Positions 20,410-28,803 of a stretch of 64,000 nt of DNA are shown here, one piece after another. The notes beneath the pieces are model-generated. The model made no database searches, was not told where the DNA came from, and saw only the letters and a list, made by a program, of their open reading frames with translations. Both the position numbers and the translations under genes were made by a program. The stretch's first letter is position 1. Each line of letters begins with the position of its first letter. The stretch covers positions 1-64,000 of the forward strand of contig JAUJNZ010000009.1 of assembly GCA_030447905.1 (NCBI GenBank), given 5' to 3'. This DNA comes from Thermoleophilaceae bacterium. Its GTDB lineage: Bacteria; Actinomycetota; Thermoleophilia; Solirubrobacterales; Thermoleophilaceae.

Positions 20410-21714
20410 ATGGCCAAGGTCGTGAAGATCGAGGATGCGGCCAAGGACAAGGCCGCTCAGCGGACCGGCGGATCCCGCCGGCGCGCCAACCCCGCTCGCA
20501 CGGCTCTCGTCCTCGGCGGCGGTGGCTTCACCGGCGGCGTCTACGAGATCGGCGCCCTGCGAGCACTCGATCTGCTCGCGGTCAACCGCACGATCAATCA
20601 GTTCGACGTCTACGTCGGAACGAGCGCGGGGTCGATGATCGCGAGCCTCGCCGCCAACGGGGTGACGCCGGAGGAGATGATGCGGGTGGTCAACCGGCAG
20701 GTCCCGACCCCGTTCGAGGAGATCGACCTCGGCACGCTGCTACGCCCCAACTACGGCGAGTTCATCCGCCAGGGCGCGCTGCTTCCCCTTCGGCTCCTCG
20801 GCCTCGGGCGCCAGCTCTTGCGCGACCTGCGCTCGGTTTCGGTGATGGACCTCGGCGTCGCCCTCGCCGAGAACCTCCCCGCCGGTATGTACAACGGCTC
20901 GGGGCTCGAACGCTATCTGCGCGATGTCCTCGGCGAGCTCGACCGCACCGACGACTTCCGTCTCCTGCGCAACGAGCTCTTCCTCGCGGCCACCGACCTC
21001 GACACCTGCGAGCGCATCGTGCTCGGCGACGAGGGCTTCGAGGACGTATCGATCTCCCGGGCGGTCGCCGCCTCGACGGCGCTGCCCATGGTCTACCGCC
21101 CGGTCGAGGTCAAGGGCCGCCAGCTCGTCGACGGTGGCATCCGCTCGACCACGAACATCGACATCGCGGTCGAGCGCGGGGCGCGCTTCATCATCGTCGT
21201 GAACCCACTCGTGCCCTACGTCAACGACTTCCAGAAGATGATTCCGACGGCGCTCGGAAGCCGGGTGCGGCGGGTGTCGGACATGGGCTTCCCGCGGATC
21301 GGCTATCAGGCGTTCAAGCTGCTGGCCCACCAGCGCCTGCACGAGGCGGTCTCGCACTGGGAGCGCAAGTACCCGGGCGTCGACATCATCCTCATCGAAC
21401 CCGATCCCAACGACGAGTTGATGTTCGAGACCAGCATCATGAACTTCACCAAGCGGGTCGAGATCGCCCGCCACGGGTTCCAGTCGGTCACCATGCGGCT
21501 CGCGCGCGACTACGACCGCTTCTCGACGGTCTGCGCCCAACACGGGATCGAGATCTCCGCGGCCCGGGTGCGCAAGGTCGTCCAACACTTCGAGCGCCAG
21601 CCCGAGGACGTCCGCGCGTGGCGGCGCATCCTCGAGCAGACGACCGGGGCGCTCCTGCGCCAGGCTCAGGGTTCACGGCGAAGGCCCCGCCGCGAGACCA
21701 CGACGACGGGCTGA
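20410..21714 (+). CDS. Patatin-like phospholipase
   Basis: This 434-residue protein has the patatin Ser-Asp dyad: the oxyanion loop VLGGGGFTGGVYEIGALRAL, the nucleophile elbow GTSAGS and the Asp in LVDGG. It probably deacylates phospholipids or neutral lipids. The N-terminal 30 residues are Lys/Arg-rich. TAAGGT (20393-20398) ends 11 nt before the ATG with no Shine-Dalgarno. It converges with a fatty acyl-CoA synthetase, hinting at a lipid theme. A second patatin lies at 52957-53946. Confidence 0.88.
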   Translation: MAKVVKIEDAAKDKAAQRTGGSRRRANPARTALVLGGGGFTGGVYEIGALRALDLLAVNRTINQFDVYVGTSAGSMIASLAANGVTPEEMMRVVNRQVPTPFEEIDLGTLLRPNYGEFIRQGALLPLRLLGLGRQLLRDLRSVSVMDLGVALAENLPAGMYNGSGLERYLRDVLGELDRTDDFRLLRNELFLAATDLDTCERIVLGDEGFEDVSISRAVAASTALPMVYRPVEVKGRQLVDGGIRSTTNIDIAVERGARFIIVVNPLVPYVNDFQKMIPTALGSRVRRVSDMGFPRIGYQAFKLLAHQRLHEAVSHWERKYPGVDIILIEPDPNDELMFETSIMNFTKRVEIARHGFQSVTMRLARDYDRFSTVCAQHGIEISAARVRKVVQHFERQPEDVRAWRRILEQTTGALLRQAQGSRRRPRRETTTTG

Positions 21715-21780
21715 CCTCGACGGCTTCGGCCGGCGTCGCCAGCAGGACGCTCGTGGCCGCCACCCCCGATTGCCGCGCGC

Positions 21781-23586
21781 CTAGCTCGCGTAGAGGGCCT
21801 CGATGTCGCGATCGTACTTCTCGCTCACCGCAGCGCGCTTGACCTTCAGGGTTGGGGTGAGCTCGCCGGTCTCCTGGGTCAGGTCGTGGGGGAGGATCGT
21901 GAACTTCTTGATCTGCTCGACGCGCCCGACCTCGGCGTTCACCGCGTCCACCGTTCGCTGGACCTCGGCCCGCATGGCCTCCGAGCCGGGCAGCTCCTCG
22001 ACCGCGACGCCGTGCTGCTTCGCGAACGCCGGCGCCTCCTCGGGGTCGAGGGTGACCAACGCGGCAAGGTAGGGCCGGCGATCGCCGACCACGACGGCCT
22101 GCGAGATCCAGCGGCTCTGCTTCAGTCCGTTCTCGAGGTTGGCGGGCGTTATGTTCTTGCCGCCGGCGGTGATCAGGAGGTCCTTCTTGCGGCCGCTGAT
22201 GAACAGGAAGCCCTCGTCGTCGACGTAGCCGAGGTCGCCGGTGTGCAGCCACCCGTCGACGAGCGTCTCGGCGGTGGCCCCCTCGTCCTTGTAGTAGCCC
22301 TGAAAGATGTTCGGGCCCCTGAGCAGGATCTCGCCGTCCTCGGCAATCTTGACCTCGACGCCGGGGAGCGGCTTGCCGACCGACCCGAGCCGGTAATCCT
22401 CGAGGGTGTTGACGCTGGCGACGGTCGAGGTCTCCGTCATCCCGTAGCCCTCGAGCACGGGCACCCCGCAGGCGAGGAAGAACTCGAGGATCTCCCTGGC
22501 GATCGGCGCGGCCCCGGTGACCGCCTGACGCAGCTCGTCGCCGAACAGGCCCCTCACCTTCGATAGGACCTGCTTGTCGGCGAGGGCATACTTACCCTTG
22601 AGCAGGGGGTCGGGCCGCCTGCCCTGTCGCTCGAGCTCGCGGACCCTACGTCCGACCCCGATCGACCACCGGAAGACCTTCTCCTTGAATCCGCCCGCCT
22701 CGGCGATCTTCGCGGTGGCCTGCGTGTAGATCTTCTCGAAGATCCGCGGAACCGACGGGAAGAAGGCCGGCTTGACCTCGCTCAGGTTGGGGACGATCTT
22801 GAGCGGATCCTTCTCCCAGTAGGCGATCGTCGCCCCGAGATCGATGGCGACGAACTGGATCACGACGGCGAAGGCGTGGGCGAGCGGAAGGAAGAGATAG
22901 ACGACCTCGCCCGGCCCGAGCACACCCAGGGACTCGACCATGTCGCACTCCGCCCGGTAGTTGCCGTGGGTGAGGATGCAGCCCTTGGGCGGCCCGGTGG
23001 TGCCCGACGTGTAGATGTAGAGGCAGGCGTCGTCGGGGCCGACGCCGGTCGCGCGTTCCTCGAGCTCTGAGTCGTCGCGCCGGCGCCCGCGCTCGCGCAG
23101 GTCGTCGAGCGATATCGCGCCGCCCTTGTCCCCGCTCGGCTCCATGACCACGATCAGCTCGAGGTTCGGCAGCTCGGACTGGACCTGACGGACCTTGTCG
23201 AGCTGCTCGGCGTCCTCGACGAAGACGGCCCGCGACTCGGAGTGGCCGAGCACATAGCGGCATTCCTCCGGCGAATTGGTCTGGTAGATCGACACCGAGG
23301 CCGCTCCGGCCGCGAGGATCCCGAAGTTCGCGAAGGTCCACTCCGGACGCGTGTTCGAGAGGATCGAGACGCGATCCCCGCGCTCGATGCCGAAGTCGGC
23401 TAGCCCGAGCGCGATCTCCTTGACGACCTCGGCGAGCTCGCGGTAGGAGACGTCGACCCAGCGTCCACCCGACTTGTGCCTGAGCGCCGGTCGGTCGGCG
23501 TGGCGGCGACCCGCGAGCAGCACGATGTCGGCGATCGTCTTCGAGCCGGTATTGGCTTCCATTGCGGGGACCGCCTTCACTTCCAT
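21781..23586 (-). CDS. Long-chain fatty acid-CoA ligase (AMP-forming)
   Basis: This 601-residue ANL-family enzyme activates fatty acids to acyl-CoA. Motifs: YTSGTTGPPKG (P-loop), GYGMTETSTV, WLHTGDLGYVDDEGFLFI and GRKKDLLITAGGKNITP. It resembles the FadD15-type enzymes of actinobacteria. The ATG (minus strand, at 23586) has a GGAGGG Shine-Dalgarno, so this is a leadered gene. Chain-length preference cannot be read. Genes on either side are on separate transcripts or in the same direction with a 128-nt gap. Confidence 0.92.
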   Translation of the reverse strand: MEVKAVPAMEANTGSKTIADIVLLAGRRHADRPALRHKSGGRWVDVSYRELAEVVKEIALGLADFGIERGDRVSILSNTRPEWTFANFGILAAGAASVSIYQTNSPEECRYVLGHSESRAVFVEDAEQLDKVRQVQSELPNLELIVVMEPSGDKGGAISLDDLRERGRRRDDSELEERATGVGPDDACLYIYTSGTTGPPKGCILTHGNYRAECDMVESLGVLGPGEVVYLFLPLAHAFAVVIQFVAIDLGATIAYWEKDPLKIVPNLSEVKPAFFPSVPRIFEKIYTQATAKIAEAGGFKEKVFRWSIGVGRRVRELERQGRRPDPLLKGKYALADKQVLSKVRGLFGDELRQAVTGAAPIAREILEFFLACGVPVLEGYGMTETSTVASVNTLEDYRLGSVGKPLPGVEVKIAEDGEILLRGPNIFQGYYKDEGATAETLVDGWLHTGDLGYVDDEGFLFISGRKKDLLITAGGKNITPANLENGLKQSRWISQAVVVGDRRPYLAALVTLDPEEAPAFAKQHGVAVEELPGSEAMRAEVQRTVDAVNAEVGRVEQIKKFTILPHDLTQETGELTPTLKVKRAAVSEKYDRDIEALYAS

Positions 23587-23714
23587 CTCGCCCTCCTGAA
23601 TGCGTTCGGCTGGGAGCGGGAGATTGTACGGCCGGAAGGCGCCGTAGGGCCGCCCACGCGCATGGATCCCATGTCCGGCTGGGGAGGCGCCCCACCGGGC
23701 GCGACCTCGTTCGC

Positions 23715-23891
23715 TCAGAGCTTGGCCGGCTCCCGGCGTCCCTGGGCGTCGCGCAGCGAGGTGACGAACAGCGTCTTGTCGATCCGGCCCTGGAAGATCG
23801 GTACGCCGAGCTGCATACAGCGGGTGATCACCTCTCGGCGGTGCATCCCGAGCTCACGGCCGAGCTCGGTTGGGGTCAGGTGTATCGCCAT
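23715..23891 (-). CDS. Small helix-turn-helix protein
   Basis: This 58-residue protein begins MAIHLTPTELGRELGMHRRE and continues VITRCMQLGVPIFQGRID, ending in a short basic tail. The TPTELGRELGMHRREVITRC segment is a plausible HTH with a wing-like GVPIFQGRIDKTLF strand, similar in layout to excisionase/MerR-like small DNA-binding proteins. A strong Shine-Dalgarno (GAGGAGG) precedes the ATG. A perfect inverted repeat lies just upstream at 23945-23971, so autoregulation is possible. Function is not known; it could be a DNA-binding accessory for fadD, which follows. Confidence 0.7.
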   Translation of the reverse strand: MAIHLTPTELGRELGMHRREVITRCMQLGVPIFQGRIDKTLFVTSLRDAQGRREPAKL

Positions 23892-23944
23892 CGCGCTCCT
23901 CCTCGTTGCCGCGTTGCGGAGATCATTCTTACCGCTCGCACCAG

Positions 23945-23971
23945 ACGTTGCAAGCCGTCTTCGTGCAACGT
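23945..23971 (-). promoter_or_regulatory. Inverted repeat overlapping a promoter of the small HTH gene
   Basis: ACGTTGCA and TGCAACGT form a perfect 8-bp inverted repeat with an 11-bp spacer. Read on the minus strand, TTGCAA within the repeat is followed 16 nt later by TAAGAAT, a believable -35/-10 pair driving the HTH gene. The repeat would therefore overlap the -35 element, the usual place for a repressor operator. It could instead be a hairpin in the NIF3-gene 3' region. Confidence 0.45.
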
Positions 23972-23997
23972 GCGCATCTTCTGGAGGCGGTTCTGCC

Positions 23998-24759
23998 CTA
24001 GACCGGGTTCGGAACCTCGACGAAGCGGTGCTCGATCCCGAACCGCTGGGCGATCAACTCGCCGAGGCGCCGGACCCCGAAGGTCTCGGTCGCGTAGTGC
24101 CCGCCGGCCACGAAGTGGATGCCCGCCTCGCGAGCGTCGGCCATCGCCGGCTCCGAGGGCTCGCCGGTGACGAGCGCATCGAGACCGCGCTCGACGGCCT
24201 CGGCCAGGGTCCCTGCCCCGCCGCCCGACACGATCCCGGCGCTGCGCACGGACGCCGGTCCCTCCGCGAACACGAGCGGCTCGCGTCCGAAGACCGCGGT
24301 CGCGCGCTCGACCAGCACCGCTGCGGGGACGCCGTCTCCGGGCGCCCGCCCGACCCACCCGATCGAGCGACCCCGGTGCTCGCCGAAGGGCTCGCAGCGG
24401 TCGAGCCCGAGCGCCGTGCAGATGAGCGCGTTGTTGCCGACCTCGGCGTGGGCGTCGAGCGGAAGGTGGTAGGCGACGAGCGACAGGTCGCCGCCAAAGA
24501 GCGCCTCGAGGCGGGCCTTCTGGACGTCGGTCACCACCGCCGGGCCCTTATCCCAGAGGATGCCGTGGTGGCATAGGACCATCTGCGCCCCCGCAGCCGC
24601 CGCCCGCGCGAAGAGCTCGGCGTGAGCGGAGACGCCGCTCACCACGAGATCGACCTCCGGCGAGCCCGGTACCTGAAGTCCGTTCGGCCCGTGGTCGGGC
24701 CATCCGGGAGCGTCGAGCAGCTCGTCGAGGAACGCGACGATCTCATCCCGGCTCGCCAT
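23998..24759 (-). CDS. NIF3-like dinuclear metal centre protein
   Basis: This 253-residue protein belongs to the NIF3/YbgI family (annotated in some species as GTP cyclohydrolase 1 type 2). Metal ligands are visible in VLCHHGILWDKG near residue 65 and in FVAGGHYATETFGV near residue 225; GPNGLQVPG near the start is also typical. Biochemical role is unsettled in the family. The ATG lies 9 nt after TAGCCT (minus strand, 24769-24774) with no Shine-Dalgarno, so a leaderless start is likely. Confidence 0.9.
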   Translation of the reverse strand: MASRDEIVAFLDELLDAPGWPDHGPNGLQVPGSPEVDLVVSGVSAHAELFARAAAAGAQMVLCHHGILWDKGPAVVTDVQKARLEALFGGDLSLVAYHLPLDAHAEVGNNALICTALGLDRCEPFGEHRGRSIGWVGRAPGDGVPAAVLVERATAVFGREPLVFAEGPASVRSAGIVSGGGAGTLAEAVERGLDALVTGEPSEPAMADAREAGIHFVAGGHYATETFGVRRLGELIAQRFGIEHRFVEVPNPV

Positions 24760-24833
24760 GCCTCGGCGAGGCTAGCGCCGCGAGAGGCCACCGCGGCTCC
24801 GTGCGGTCGAGCGCGGCCGGGTAACCTCCTCCT

Positions 24834-25088
24834 ATGGCGCGGCCGAGCACCGCGGCGGAGGAGGGCACCTTCCTCGAGTCGCTCATGGACACCAACCTGT
24901 ACTCGATGGGCGCCTACTTCTCGGATCAGCACCCCGACCTCGTCGAGCAGATGATCGGGGAGAGCGAGGCGATCGAGGAGCACGGCCTGCTCGGGTACGC
25001 CGAGGAGCACGATCTCTCGCTCGAGCAGTGCTTCCAGACGCTTCTGACCGGTCTGGCCGTCCGCTACTACAAGGCCGTCGCGGCGTAG
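24834..25088 (+). CDS. Small conserved-looking hypothetical protein
   Basis: An 84-residue acidic, soluble protein with no recognised domain. It has helical segments around FLESLMDTNLYSMGAYFSD and LSLEQCFQTLLTGLAVRYY. Codon use matches neighbours. TAACCT (24822-24827) ends 6 nt before the ATG and no separate Shine-Dalgarno is needed, though CCTCCT upstream is not one. It is divergent from the NIF3 gene, sharing a 74-nt intergenic region. Confidence 0.65.
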   Translation: MARPSTAAEEGTFLESLMDTNLYSMGAYFSDQHPDLVEQMIGESEAIEEHGLLGYAEEHDLSLEQCFQTLLTGLAVRYYKAVAA

Positions 25089-25123
25089 CGTAGCGTCGCC
25101 GGCGCCGAGCTCGGCGAGACCCG

Positions 25124-26362
25124 CTAGGGAACGGCTCGCAGGCGGTACACCGCACCCGAGCGCCCCTCGTAGCTGCGCGAGGTCATATAGAGCCGGCCGC
25201 GGGCGTCCTCGCCGAAGCTGGTCAGGCGCGGTACGGTGAGGCCGAGGGCGGCGTTGCTCGTGGCGCCGGTCGCGCGCAGCCCGGCGGCATGCAGGGCGCC
25301 GGTGCAGTAGTCGCCGTAGAGGTACTTGCCGTAGAGCCGGCTGATCGCCCGGTCTCTTAGAACGTAGCCGCCCGTGACCGAGCAGCTGGCGTTGCCCTCG
25401 CCGCCGTGGGTGTACTGGAGCACGGGCGGCCGGTGACCGGGCGCGCGGCAGCCGGCCCTGTAGCGGAGCGTCCCCTCGAAGCAGCTCCATCCGAAGTTGA
25501 CGCCGCGGCGAAGCCCGGAGACGAAGTCGACCTCCTCCATGGTGCCCTGGCCGACGTCCCCGATCGCCATATTGCCGTTAGCGCGGTCGAAGGAGAACCG
25601 CCACGGGTTCCGCAGGCCGTAGTGCCAGATCTCGTCGCGGCCAAAGCGGCCGACGAAGGGATTGTCGCCCGGGATCGAGTAGCCTCGCGTCGAGGTCGGC
25701 CGGCGCGGGTCGATCCGCAGGATCTTCCCGAGCAGGCTGTTGAGGTTCTGCCCGCTGCGGAGGGGATCGCCGCCGCCCCCACCGTCGCCGGTCGACACGA
25801 ACAGGTTGCCGCCTCGCCCGACCTGGAGCTGCCCCCCGTTGTGGTTTGCGTACCGCGAATGCTCGATCTCGATCACGCGTCGGCGGCTGCTGAGCAGGGC
25901 GACGTCGGGGCTCCGGGCCGAGCGCCGGAGCTCGTCGACGCGGAGATCGCCGCCTCGCTCCGTATAGAAGACATAGAAGCGCCGGCTCGTGGCGTAGTCG
26001 GGAGGGAAGGCCATGGACATCAGCCCGCGCTCGCCCTGGTCGAACTCGACGAACCTTGAGATGTCGAGGAAGGGGCGCCTGAGGGTCTGCCCGTTCTTGA
26101 TGATGCGGACCTGACCGCTCTGTTCGACCACAAACTGCCGTGCGTTGTCGCCGGGAGGCGAGGTGACGTAGACCGGGAAAGCAAACGTTCCCACCCGCTG
26201 GAGGGCGAGTCCCGGAGCGGAGGTGTCGGCGACGTCGGCGCCGGGATGAAAAGGGTGGCCGAGCGCGCCGGGCACCACGGCGGCGAGAGCGAGCACCGCG
26301 ATCGCGAGCGCGGCGGGAGCGAGCCTGCCGGACGAGCGCGGAGATGAGGGCAAGGGGGTCAT
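25124..26362 (-). CDS. Exported PQQ-type glucose/sorbosone dehydrogenase family protein
   Basis: From ATG at 26362 the protein has 412 residues with an N-terminal signal segment (LAPAALAIAVLALAAVVPG). The six-bladed propeller of the GSDH/YliI family is shown by GERGLMSMAFPPDY, the catalytic-type His in YANHNGGQLQVG, VSTGDGGGGGDPL, GDNPFVGR and YGLRNPWRFSFD. Several Cys (in SCFEG, GCRAP, SCSVTG, DYCTG) suggest disulfides outside the cell. It probably oxidises sugars with PQQ, but no PQQ synthesis genes are in view. Longer starts up to 26512 are rejected because they precede the signal peptide. Confidence 0.88.
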   Translation of the reverse strand: MTPLPSSPRSSGRLAPAALAIAVLALAAVVPGALGHPFHPGADVADTSAPGLALQRVGTFAFPVYVTSPPGDNARQFVVEQSGQVRIIKNGQTLRRPFLDISRFVEFDQGERGLMSMAFPPDYATSRRFYVFYTERGGDLRVDELRRSARSPDVALLSSRRRVIEIEHSRYANHNGGQLQVGRGGNLFVSTGDGGGGGDPLRSGQNLNSLLGKILRIDPRRPTSTRGYSIPGDNPFVGRFGRDEIWHYGLRNPWRFSFDRANGNMAIGDVGQGTMEEVDFVSGLRRGVNFGWSCFEGTLRYRAGCRAPGHRPPVLQYTHGGEGNASCSVTGGYVLRDRAISRLYGKYLYGDYCTGALHAAGLRATGATSNAALGLTVPRLTSFGEDARGRLYMTSRSYEGRSGAVYRLRAVP

Positions 26363-26426
26363 ATGTCGGCTATCGACCGCTCGCCATGAATCGTGAAGCC
26401 TGGCCGCGGGGAACTGGCCGCGCGGC

Positions 26427-27143
26427 TTACCGCCGAGCCCCCTCCACGCGCCGCTCGCAGCCGCGCGCTCGGTCCCCCGGGTCGACGTACGCGCGGTCGA
26501 AGCCGGACCCACAGTCCAAGTAGCTCCTTCGGCCGTCGCGCGCGTCGATGGAGTCGTTACCGAGGCCTCCGTGCACCTGGTAGCCGGAGGGGTGGACGAG
26601 CGGCCGAACGGAGCCGCCCTGGTCGTGGATGTAGACCTTGTCGTCGTGGTCGCCGCCGTCGACGAGCGACTGCGCGCTCGCGCTCAGGTAGTCCTTGCCG
26701 GGCCCCCCGACGAGGCGGTCGGCGCCGCTTCCCCCCCAGATGCGGTCGGGCCCCCCGCCGCCCGCCAGGCGGTCGTGTCCGACCTGGCCGAGAATGGTGT
26801 CGCCGTGGTGGCCGCCCGAGACGCGGTCGTCGCCGTGCCCCGCGTAGACGCTGTCCTGGCCCGCGTCGCCACCGATCGAGTCGTTGGACGTGCCGCCGAG
26901 CAGTAGGTCGACGCCCCGGCCGCCGCGGAGCGTATCCTGACCGGGGCCGGCCTCGACGTAGTCGTCGCCTCCGAGGGCATCGAGCGTGTCGTCGCCGCCC
27001 TCGCCGTAGAGCTGATCGGGGCCGTCGCTGCCGCGCAGGGTGTCGTTGCCGGGGGTGCCGACGGCCACCTTGGCGATCGCCACCCCGGCGAGTGCCAGAC
27101 AGAGCAGGCCGGTGAGCAGGGGGATCGACAGCTTGCGGGTCAC
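26427..27143 (-). CDS. Exported RTX-type calcium-binding repeat protein
   Basis: A 238-residue protein with a signal peptide ([19 protein letters not shown]) followed by about ten glycine/aspartate-rich nonapeptides of the hemolysin type (for example [29 protein letters not shown]), which form a calcium-dependent beta-roll. The last 50 residues contain two or three Cys and no repeats. No catalytic domain is present; likely a surface or matrix protein. It lies 64 nt upstream of the sugar dehydrogenase-like gene in the same direction and could be co-transcribed. Confidence 0.85.
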   Translation of the reverse strand: MTRKLSIPLLTGLLCLALAGVAIAKVAVGTPGNDTLRGSDGPDQLYGEGGDDTLDALGGDDYVEAGPGQDTLRGGRGVDLLLGGTSNDSIGGDAGQDSVYAGHGDDRVSGGHHGDTILGQVGHDRLAGGGGPDRIWGGSGADRLVGGPGKDYLSASAQSLVDGGDHDDKVYIHDQGGSVRPLVHPSGYQVHGGLGNDSIDARDGRRSYLDCGSGFDRAYVDPGDRARGCERRVEGARR

Positions 27144-27272
27144 GTGTGCGCTAACCGTCGCGGCCGGCCGAAGTTGCGCCCGCGAGGAGTCACGAGAGCT
27201 CTCCTCGCGCCTCGCCTCATTGCCGCGGAGACCGTCCCCGAAAGCCTGAGGGCGACGCTAGGATCCCCGCCC

Positions 27273-27446
27273 GTGAGCGAGAGCCGGCAGTGGATCTGCG
27301 AGTCATGTGGCTTCATCTACGACCCCGAGGAGGGCGACCCCGACGGGGGGATCCCCGCCGGGACGCCGTTCGAGGAGATTCCCGACGACTGGTTCTGCCC
27401 GGTGTGCGGGGCGCGCAAGAAGGACTTCTCTCCGTACGAGGGCTGA
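27273..27446 (+). CDS. Rubredoxin
   Basis: From GTG 27273 the protein has 57 residues with the two iron-binding pairs CESCG and CPVCG plus [19 protein letters not shown] and IPDDWFCP, a classical small rubredoxin with one Fe(SCys)4 site. It passes single electrons, often to alkane hydroxylases or in oxidative-stress chains; no partner is adjacent. TAGGAT (27259-27264) ends 8 nt before GTG 27273, favouring this start over the 43-residue N-terminal extension that is open upstream. Confidence 0.95.
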   Translation: MSESRQWICESCGFIYDPEEGDPDGGIPAGTPFEEIPDDWFCPVCGARKKDFSPYEG

Positions 27447-27448
27447 GA

Positions 27449-27465
27449 CGCGGGTGCGACCCGCG
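27449..27465. terminator. Possible hairpin between convergent rubredoxin and bioA
   Basis: A 7-bp perfect stem with a 3-nt loop (CGCGGGT gcg ACCCGCG) lies between two convergent stop codons, 3 nt after rubredoxin and 8 nt before bioA. There is no T-tract on either strand, so intrinsic termination is uncertain. Confidence 0.35.
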
Positions 27466-27473
27466 CCGCCGGC

Positions 27474-28772
27474 TCAAGCCGCGGCGGTCAGCGCCACTTC
27501 GCCGGTGGCCGCGATGATCGCCTCGCGAACGATGTCGACGAGCCGGCGCAGCTCGCACGCCGCGATCGCCAGCGGCGGCATGAGGATGACGACGTCGCCG
27601 AGCGGGCGCACGACCGCCCCCCGCCGGCGTGCCTCGAGCGTCACGCGATGGCCCATGCGCCAGGCGAGCGGGAAGCCGGCGAGCTCGATCCCGCACATCA
27701 GGCCCCGCCGACGGACCTCGGCGACCGCGGGCAGGGCCGCCACGGACTCGAGTGCCTCGTCGAGCACGGCGTCGAGCTCGGCGACGTGCTCGAGCGTGCG
27801 CTCCTCCTCGAAGACGTCGAGCGTGGCCAGCGCCGCGGCGCAGGCGAGCGGGTTGCCGGTGTAGGTGTGGCCATGGAAAAAGGCGCGCAGCTCCTCGAAC
27901 TCGCCCAGGAACCCCTCGTAGACGCGTTCGGTGGTGAGCGTGGCCGCGAGCGGCAGGTAGCCGCCGGTCAGGCCCTTCGCGAGGCACAGGAAGTCCGGGG
28001 CGACGCCCTCGTGCTCGCAGGCGAACATGCGTCCGGTTCGCCCGAAGCCGGTCGCGACCTCGTCCACGATCAGGAGCGCGCCGTGGCGGTCGCACAGGTC
28101 GCGCACCGAGCGCAGGTATCCCGGCGGGTGGACCAGCATCCCGGCCGCTCCCTGGACGAGCGGCTCGACGACCACCGCCGCCACCTCGTCGCCGTGGGCG
28201 GTGAGGAGCCGCTCGAGGTCGCCCGCGTCGCCGGGCTCGGCGCGCAGCGCGTCGAAGAGCAGCGGTCGGTAGATCGAGTGGAAGAGGTCGATCCCGCCAA
28301 GCGAGACCGAGCCCACGGTGTCGCCGTGGTAGGCCTCGCGGAGGGCGATGAAGCGAGTGCGCCGCCGCGCCGGCGCATCCGCGTGCTGCTGCCAGAGCTG
28401 GAACGCCATCTTCAGGGCGATCTCCACCGCGGTCGAGCCCGAGTCAGAGTAGAAGACCCGCTGGAGGCCGGCCGGCGCGAGCTCGACGAGCCGCCCCGCC
28501 AACTCGATCCCCGGCGGATGGGACAGGCCGAGCATGGTCGTGTGGGCGACGCGGTCGAGCTGGGCCCGCACCGCGGCGTCGAGGCGCGGGTGGCGGTGTC
28601 CGTGAACGTTGCACCACAGCGACGAGACCCCGTCGATGTAGCGACGCCCCTGGGCGTCGATGAGGTCGGTGCCCGCGGCGCGCTCGATCACGAGCGGCTG
28701 CTCGGCGACCCAGCCGCGCTGCTGGGTGAACGGATGCCAGAGGTGCGTGTGATCTGCCGACGCTGCGTCCAC
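27474..28772 (-). CDS. bioA: Adenosylmethionine-8-amino-7-oxononanoate aminotransferase
   Basis: This PLP enzyme transfers an amino group from SAM to KAPA, the third biotin step. It has HLWHPFTQQRGW near the start (BioA-specific), YSDSGSTAVEIALKMAFQ, the Asp in IVDEVATGFGRTG and the PLP Lys in LAKGLTGGYLP. Starting from GTG at 28772 gives 432 residues; TACGGT (minus strand, 28780-28785) ends 7 nt upstream. An upstream TTG (28796) is open but would overlap the divergent gene. bioA stands apart from bioBFD, 3 kb away. Confidence 0.94.
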   Translation of the reverse strand: MDAASADHTHLWHPFTQQRGWVAEQPLVIERAAGTDLIDAQGRRYIDGVSSLWCNVHGHRHPRLDAAVRAQLDRVAHTTMLGLSHPPGIELAGRLVELAPAGLQRVFYSDSGSTAVEIALKMAFQLWQQHADAPARRRTRFIALREAYHGDTVGSVSLGGIDLFHSIYRPLLFDALRAEPGDAGDLERLLTAHGDEVAAVVVEPLVQGAAGMLVHPPGYLRSVRDLCDRHGALLIVDEVATGFGRTGRMFACEHEGVAPDFLCLAKGLTGGYLPLAATLTTERVYEGFLGEFEELRAFFHGHTYTGNPLACAAALATLDVFEEERTLEHVAELDAVLDEALESVAALPAVAEVRRRGLMCGIELAGFPLAWRMGHRVTLEARRRGAVVRPLGDVVILMPPLAIAACELRRLVDIVREAIIAATGEVALTAAA

Positions 28773-28803
28773 GTTCAGGACCGTAGTTATGGTCAAGGAC
28801 GGA
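28773..28803. promoter_or_regulatory. Back-to-back -10 boxes for divergent bioA and SpeE-like genes
   Basis: TACGGT on the minus strand (28780-28785) points at bioA and TATGGT on the plus strand (28788-28793) points at the divergent gene. Spacings to the start codons are 7 and 10 nt. The boxes are 2 nt apart, so two polymerases could not bind together; expression of the two genes may be mutually exclusive. Inferred from sequence only. Confidence 0.45.

Noticed and set aside
25095-25117. GC-rich palindrome between the 84-residue gene and the dehydrogenase gene as terminator
   Set aside because: Short stem with no T-run on either strand; such palindromes are expected by chance at this GC content.
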